Positions 58,401-64,000 of a stretch of 64,000 nucleotides of DNA are shown in pieces. The first letter of the stretch is position 1. Each line of letters begins with the position of its first letter. The position numbers and the translations under genes are program-made. The stretch is from Tubiluchus corallicola (taxonomy: Eukaryota > Priapulida > Priapulimorpha > Priapulimorphida > Tubiluchidae). The notes beneath the pieces were generated by a model. That model saw only the letters and a program-made list of their open reading frames with translations, had not been told where the DNA came from and did no database searches. Where the stretch lies: contig JAQGDQ010000060.1 in the NCBI GenBank assembly GCA_030141605.1, positions 62,001 to 126,000 of the forward strand. Direction: 5' to 3'.

Positions 58401-61400
58401 AAGAAGCTCATGGCTGTATTAAACTTCTTTTGACGCCAGCAAATGCCTAGATACATATGAATGACTAATGTTGTCCCACACACGTTTATAATTTTTGTAC
58501 ATATATTATATGTATATACAGTATGGTTTAACAATTACATTTATATGTGTACAGTATCATTTAACAGTTACATTATCAGATTTATGCTTAAATTTACATA
58601 AAAAATGTAGCATTTAGGTAGACTATACCTGGTTTAAAAGATTAAGTAGTGCAGATATATATCTCAAAGTCACCAAAAAATGTGACACTTCATAATTGTT
58701 CACGATAATATTTCCTCATGAAAAAATTGTCTTTATATACCTTATGATCAAACATGTAAATGTCATTTTCTTTATTCATGGCAATTCGCAAGTTCCCTGT
58801 TTTACAAAACTGTATAATTATTTTATTTTCTGTTTATGCTTAGAGCAATTCTGGCTTCTATACTATCTAAAATTTGATTAAAGGACTTACTGGGAAAAAA
58901 ACTAAAATTAAAAGAAAAAACAACACCATTATGTTGTACTCATAAAAATAACTTTATTATTATCTACAATACTGATTAAAATTATTTATTTCACTTTATA
59001 TGGGGGAAGGGAATAGAAGAGCGTATGGTCGTTCCCTTTCCCCACACATAGGGGGAGTAAAAGACCGTATGGTCGTTCCCTTTCCCCACACATAGGGGAA
59101 GGGAGTAAAAGATCGTATGGTCATTCCCTTTCCCCACACATAGGGGAAGGGAGTAAAAGACTGTAAGGTCGTTCCCTTTCCCCACGCATAGGCGAAGGGA
59201 GCAAAAAACCGCATGGTCATTCCCTTTCCCCACACATAGGGGAAGGGAGTAAAAGACTGTAAGGTCGTTCCCTTTCCCCACGCATAGGCGAAGGGAGCAA
59301 AAAACCGCATGGTCGTTCCCTTTCCCCACACATAGGGGAAGGGAGTAAAAGACCGTATGGTCTTTCCCTTTCCCCACGCGTAGGCGAAGGGAGCAAAAAA
59401 CCGTATGGTCGTTCCCTTTCCTCACACATAGGGGAAGGGAGTAAAAGACCGTATGGTCATTCTCTTTCCTCATACTATTTAAATATTTACTTGTCAACTG
59501 ACTACAATCTGTATATCTTGTTAATGTGTGAAATAAAAATTGTTACGTCTGAAAGAGATAGCATAATTTTTTACGCCTTGGAAAGAAAAAGTTTTGAAGC
59601 AATCGCCTCTATGCAAAAGCTTACCCTATGCCGTACCAAATGGCAAAGTTTGAAACGACGAGAAATATGCATTTGTCATCTCTGTTCAAACTTTTTTTGT
59701 GCTGTTTTTGAGACCATTGGTCCCATGCTGGAAAACATGATTTATATTACATGTTTTAAAAGCAAGCCTCATATTTATATTGGCATACACACTAATGTTT
59801 GCTATGGTTTCAGTGGATTTACTAGTAAATCAAATAAAAACTTGTTTAGTTATAGGTGTTAAATGCATCTAAAGCTCACCCGTATTTAAAACCACACTGT
59901 GAAGTGCAGTTAATTTCAGGTCAAAAATTATCTAATGGACATGGTCGCTAAATTTATGTAAATGCGTATGTCTACACTGAACTGCTTCTTTCATTTGAAG
60001 GGCATGACCTGGTTCATTGTTGGGAAAATAGATTTTAGTATAAAACTATTCATGCATTGGTATAAAATTTTGCCCTTATGATGTGAGCTACAAGTTTACT
60101 TGCTCTTACACCAAAGCCAGATTATCCTATAGGTTACTATAGGCTGCCAGCCAGGACCTCTCAAGCTTTGGTAACATTTGGTAAAAAGTCTGTTTTCAGG
60201 GCGAGATTATCGTATAGGCTCGTATAGGCTGCCAGCCAGGACCCCTCAAGCTTTGGTAACATTTGGTAAAAAGTCTGTTTTCAGGGTGAGATTATCGTAT
60301 AGGCTCGTATAGGCTGCAGCCAGGACCCCTCAGGCTTTGGTAACATTTGGTAAAAAGTCTGTTTTCAGGGCGAAATTATCGTATAGGCTCGTATAGGCTG
60401 CAGCCAGGACTCCTTAAGCTTTGGTAACATTTGGTAAAAAGTCTGTTTTCAGGGCGAAATTATCGTATAGGCTCGTATAGGCTGCCAGCCAGGACCCCTC
60501 AAGCTTTGGTAACATTTGGTAAAAAGTCTGTTTTCAGGGTGAGATTATCGTATAGGCTCGTATAGGCTGCAGCCAGGACTCCTTAAGCTTTGGTAACATT
60601 TGGTAAAAAGTCTGTTTTCAGGGCGAAATTATCGTATAGGCTCGTATAGGCTGCAGCCAGGACTCCTTAAGCTTTGGTAACATTTGGTAAAAAGTCTGTT
60701 TTCAGGGCGAGATTATCGTATAGGCTACAGCCAGGACCCCTCAAGCTTTGGTAACATTTGGTAAAAAGTCTGATTTTTCACTAGGGTTGTGTTGAAATAT
60801 AATTTGGTATGCAATAAATATTAAAGTAGTGGTATTTCTTAATTTTTATTCTTTAAGGCAAAAGACAAACAAAAGATAGCTATTCTAGTTTAAAGAATTT
60901 GCAGTAAGTTTAGTTAAATGTTTATAAATATCATGAGTAGAAAACATTCAAGATGGGTGCAGGGGGAATTAAAGGACCACTCTTTCTGAGGGGCCTCATA
61001 ATTTCATAATCCTAGGGACCCAAAAGGTCATAATACGGCCCTGGCTGTCACATAATTCTCAAATATTATAATGTAGTTCTAGAGTGCTGGCATTATGATG
61101 TGGTTTTTTACTGTCACTTTCATTTTGGCTAGTATAGAACTCAATCATGTGGATAGTTATGTTTTGCTGTCATTTAATAGAAAATCCTAGTTCCTACTCT
61201 GTCTGTGTATCCGTGATGACTACATTAACTGCATTTAATTAAAACATACATTTTCCATGTTTTAAAATGCAAGACAAAATTACTATGCAAAAGTATGCAT
61301 GCTGAGGCTGTAATTCACCATCAGATCATTGACATCTAGTGCGATACTGTTTTCGCGTTTTGCAAAATTTTCAGCATTGCAAACAGTCTGATTCAGTTTC

Positions 61401-64000
61401 ACTTTTGACTTTCAAGAATAGAGGGTGGTTGCAATAATTGCCATTTTTCTCTTTGCAGATAAACCGATTACTGTGACTCGCATGGAAGACATCACGGAAC
61501 CCAGTGATTTGTCGCAAGGAGTTGACTCCACTACTATTGTCATCGGCGTTGAAGGTCCGAAACTCGAGGACGAATCACTGCGAGACCAGGAAAGTGTGAG
61601 AAACATCGTAATTGATCCGGATTTAGAAGCAAAATCTGAAATCCGAGTTAGTCGCTTGGACAATGTGATCGACGATTTGTCAGTTGGTCCAGGTGCAGTG
61701 GCACCAACTGACACCGTGTTTGATAAGGCGGCCATAGATTCTATTAGTGGTGGTTTTCTAAATGCACCATCGATAAACAGTAAAGTGAACTCTCGGAGTA
61801 TTCCAGCGTCGGCTTCACCAAAATCTACGATTCGCAGTGAGTGTCTCAGTGTAACAAATGTCGCAAACTGTTTACCTCAAAGCGCACGCAGCTCTGTGAG
61901 TTACGGTGAGAAAGTGCCCGAATTAAAGCCGGAAAACATTGTAGTAAGCAAAGAGGAGCATTTAAAATCGAGCGAGTTGTTGGCTGCTGAATGCTGTCGT
62001 GATAGTGGTAAGGGTACGAGTCCAGAAAGTGAGCGGGATAAGAGTCCCGAAAACAGTGATAAAGGAAAAAGTCCAAACAGTCTAAAAGATCTTACTGAGT
62101 TGGATGAGTGTTTAGACGAGAGTAGTAAAAGTCCAACAACTAGCATAGCGAAAGAACTGTGGCTTGGTGCACATTCTCAAGAGCTTGTGAAAATAGCATT
62201 TGCAAATGGACAGCAGTCACTCGCCTCATCGCACCTTGCACCATCATCTGACTATGGTGCTCTTGAGTCGGATAAAGTGGGCAGCAGTGAGTCAGCTGGT
62301 AAATTTTACCGAACTTTCTTAGAAACGTTGCCCTCGCATGTGAAATTAAAGGGTATGAATAACATGCTTTCTGCCAAGGCAGGAATGGAAAACACGAGTG
62401 AAATAACTACAAATTTAGCTCAAGTCACTGGTAAAAATCCGAAGTCGTTTCTAGCACCTTCTGCAGATTATGGCGTATCAAAAACGGCTTTCCAAAATGT
62501 TTTCTTTTCGGACAGTTCTGAATCTCGCACGCAGTATGGGAAATCTTTCTCGTCTGTGCCGAGTGTGGGCAGTAGAACAAGACAGTTAGGCAAAAGTGTT
62601 AATTCGTCTACCTTGCGAAAGTCACACACTTCGTATAATCAAACTGGTAACGGTTCCTTGTCAATTTGTGCCAACAGCGGTGGAGATAAAGCTGAGAATA
62701 CGGGCTACAATAGTAGTGCTAAATCGTGTGGAATTGCTTCAGTAACGACGACAGTACCCCCTAGCAGTAGAGGGCACCTGCCCCCAAGCTCAACAGTTAA
62801 TGGTCCAAGTAGTAACAGCTCAACCATATCTGTGACGGAGATGGTTGCTAGCATATTAAACGCATATAGTGTTATGCAGTCCACTGCAGGCAGTGGTACT
62901 TCTGTGAGTAGTTCTGCAAGGGACATTTCAAACAGACATCCACCGCCGGCTTCATTAGCACATTTAAATCCAGCCAGTTGTGAAAATGGAGCACATGTTC
63001 ATCCCAAACATCAGGGATCAGTGCTTGCCGATTTGAGAGGGCAGCATTTGGCAGTGGCTTCTAGTGCCGTGTTAACATCTCCGCTTGGCAAATCCTTAAC
63101 TTCTGATGTTGACGCATCTTCTGGTTCAGCAGCAATGCAGACTTCTACCTCAGCCGCGTGTGTATCCAGTACCATTTCACCTCGATCGCGAACAGCCTTT
63201 TCGAAACCTGCGCCGCTTCGGATTCCAAAAGAACAAATAACTGGGCCGACTCAAGTTGCGTCACCTGTTAATTTAGCGTCAAGTTATCTCTTAGCTGCTG
63301 CCAACCTCACCCAATCAGTGCAAGCATCTATGTCTCTAGCATCTTCGAATTTGTTCGGTCCTTTGTCGCCTCCGCTACCTAAGAAAGGTGGCGGCGGTAA
63401 ATCATCTAGTTCACCGAGAGCCAAAAGTGGAAAAACTGGAAACAAGCGGTCGTCGAGTCCTGGCGCAAGTTCACCTCGTGGTTCACATGCTCACCAGTAC
63501 GGAAACGGCACCAGTCCGCGAGCTTTCGCCGATGCGGGAAAATCTAGTGCAACAGTTGTATCTCATTTAGGTAGTATAAATCACGCAACGTCTCTGATTG
63601 ACAACATACCCCTGCCTAGTATTTCTAGTTCTACGCCAACAACCTCTATTACTAGTGGCCATGCATCGGTATTTGCAACATCAAACACGCTGGCAGATGC
63701 ATGTAAAGACACTGGACCTGAAATAACTGTTTGGAGTTATAATCGCTGCGCATCCGAACAGCATTCACACCATCATCGGGTACCTTTCATTGGTGAAAAC
63801 AATATCCTGTGTGGGTCTCAAGATTCTGAAGTATCCGTGTCCAGTTTTGTTCCGAATGCAACTGACCATGACTACACGCCGCAGTCTGGTGACGATCTGA
63901 CAAAGCAAGAGTCTGAGGAAGTGATTTCTACCACGATCGTTGTCATGTCACCTGTGAAAGACGCTGAAGAGTTCCAGATTGACCTAAAAGAAAAGACGGA
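52341..64000 (+). CDS. NCOA6: Nuclear receptor coactivator 6 (NCOA6), 5' part, incomplete at window end
   Basis: Joined exons 52341-52476, 54238-55746 and 61459-64000 (open) give about 1395 codons. Recognition rests on two blocks: the N-terminal domain with [20 protein letters not shown] and [11 protein letters not shown], nearly the same as vertebrate NCOA6, and the nuclear-receptor box [12 protein letters not shown] (LxxLL at residues 279-283, bases 54936-54950), which equals LxxLL-1 of vertebrate NCOA6. Directly after it comes a basic [10 protein letters not shown] cluster (about 310-319), a likely nuclear localisation signal, again in the vertebrate order. The remainder is Ser/Thr/Pro-rich and mostly disordered, with a basic Ser-Pro stretch ([14 protein letters not shown]) near 63450. 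Known role: subunit of the MLL3/MLL4 (Trr in fly) H3K4 methyltransferase complexes and coactivator of nuclear receptors. The start at 52341 is the first ATG in the exon; further 5' coding exons are possible. Confidence 0.9.
53250..53555. mobile_element. Repeat family E, copy 2
   Basis: Reverse-complement relative of 26710-27140 with the same TCGAATTCGA phrases near both ends and a shared central block (ATAATTCAGCACTTC on its reverse strand). In the NCOA6 intron before the LxxLL exon. Confidence 0.65.
54238..55746 (+). CDS. NCOA6: NCOA6 coding exon with conserved N-terminal domain and LxxLL motif
   Basis: Acceptor TTTTCAG ends at 54237, donor CATG|GTACGT at 55747, phase 1 at both ends. 1509 nt, 503 codons. 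Carries the VEPWNSV domain, the LLVNLL receptor box and the KKKRKPRR basic cluster. Confidence 0.93.
55747..57700. other. NCOA6 large intron, 5' part
   Basis: AT-rich and non-coding. At about 57405-57505 a cluster of self-complementary GTTAACTATAGTTAC and AACATGTT words forms a locally palindromic low-complexity patch. Confidence 0.5.
57705..57907. promoter_or_regulatory. Candidate intronic enhancer: CRE/ATF and octamer motif cluster
   Basis: Within 203 bp: TTACGTCA (57705), ATTTGCAT octamer (57767), TGATGTCA (57801), the full CRE TGACGTCA (57832) and ATGCAAAT octamer (57900). GC content is higher than its surroundings. Function is inferred from motif density only. Confidence 0.35.
57908..59000. 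other. NCOA6 large intron, middle
   Basis: AT-rich, nothing recognised apart from short TA-rich tracts near 58500. Confidence 0.4.
59001..59475. repeat. 48-bp minisatellite, about 10 copies
   Basis: Unit: a GGGGAAGGGA block, AGTAAAAGACC, GTATGGTC, then TCCCTTTCCCC. The purine and pyrimidine blocks are complementary and GACC-GTAT-GGTC is a near-palindrome, so each unit can fold into a hairpin. Two variants (ACATAGGGGAAG...GTAAAAGACCGTATGG and GCATAGGCGAAG...GCAAAAAACCGCATGG) alternate from about 59090, giving a 96-bp higher-order repeat. Because 48 is a multiple of three, long minus-strand frames stay open (168 codons at 58991-59497) without being evidence of a gene. Confidence 0.9.
60120..60775. 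repeat. 83-85-bp minisatellite, 8 copies
   Basis: Eight units, each holding GCTTTGGTAACATTTGGTAA then AAAGTCTGTTTTCAGGG and an internal GTATAGGCTCGTATAGGCTG doublet. Unit 1 is divergent and the last lacks one half of the doublet. In the NCOA6 large intron, about 0.7 kb before the downstream exon. Confidence 0.9.
60776..61458. other. NCOA6 large intron, 3' end
   Basis: Contains a repeat fragment at about 60985-61042 (GAGGGGCCTCATAATTTC ... AAAAGGTCATAATACGGCCCTG), the reverse complement of the one at 45281-45350. Otherwise nothing recognised. Confidence 0.5.
61459..64000 (+). CDS. NCOA6: NCOA6 large downstream exon, open at window edge
   Basis: Acceptor TTTGCAG ends at 61458; split codon G|AT continues [20 protein letters not shown]. 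No stop through 64000 (last codons read FQIDLKEKT). At least 2542 nt, Ser/Thr-rich, with a basic block at about 63380-63480. No second LxxLL motif was seen in this part. Confidence 0.88.

Noticed and set aside
58991-59497. 168-codon minus-strand ORF with 16-residue repeats, plus overlapping open frames
   Set aside because: It lies wholly in the 48-bp minisatellite; a unit length divisible by three keeps several frames open without selection. No recognisable domain.
61412-62926. Minus-strand ORFs and the plus-strand ORF at 63388
   Set aside because: Shadows of the open NCOA6 exon, which runs without a stop from 61459 to the window end.
1-64000. CRISPR arrays, operons, ribosome binding sites
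   Set aside because: The window is eukaryotic nuclear DNA; tandem arrays seen are minisatellites without spacer structure.

Overview
This is AT-rich animal (metazoan) nuclear DNA with long introns, GT-AG splice sites, many microsatellites and a heavy load of small DNA transposons. The genes point to a bilaterian other than an insect: two mu-class glutathione S-transferases (known from vertebrates, chelicerates, molluscs and flatworms, among others), and an orthologue of nuclear receptor coactivator 6 (NCOA6). I cannot name the species. Exon boundaries were worked out by hand from reading frame, splice sites and phase.

Layout. 1-537: 3' end of a decayed LINE. 1319-9800 (+): four coding exons of a 1017-aa protein carrying three tandem copies of a Brinker-type / CENPB-type DNA-binding module, with no transposase catalytic domain visible. 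9801-17800: no gene recognised; pogo-like and hAT-like non-autonomous transposons and two unnamed repeat families (B and C). 17808-29453 (-): a complete seven-exon mu-class GST (220 aa). 33370-44878 (-): a second complete seven-exon mu-class GST (221 aa) with the same exon sizes and phases, so the pair is a tandem duplication. About 47510-64000 (+, runs off the window): NCOA6, with a putative 5' untranslated exon and three coding exons, the last still open at the window edge.

The introns and spacers are built largely from repeats. I separate at least six pogo/Tigger-like TIR groups with TA target duplications, five or six hAT-like elements (three with 8-bp target duplications at 8/8 or 7/8), one mariner-like element, two LINE remnants, five unnamed families here called A-E, and minisatellites at 24.1, 25.5, 59.0-59.5 and 60.1-60.8 kb. 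Some insertions are nested, which gives their relative age (B older than A, A older than the hAT-like inserts).

The four genes do not form a pathway. The Brinker/CENPB gene and GST 1 are convergent; GST 2 and NCOA6 are divergent, about 2.6 kb apart. The most unusual object is the triple-module DNA-binding gene, which looks like a pogo-type transposase DNA-binding region that was captured and then multiplied by duplication of segments ending in phase-1 introns.
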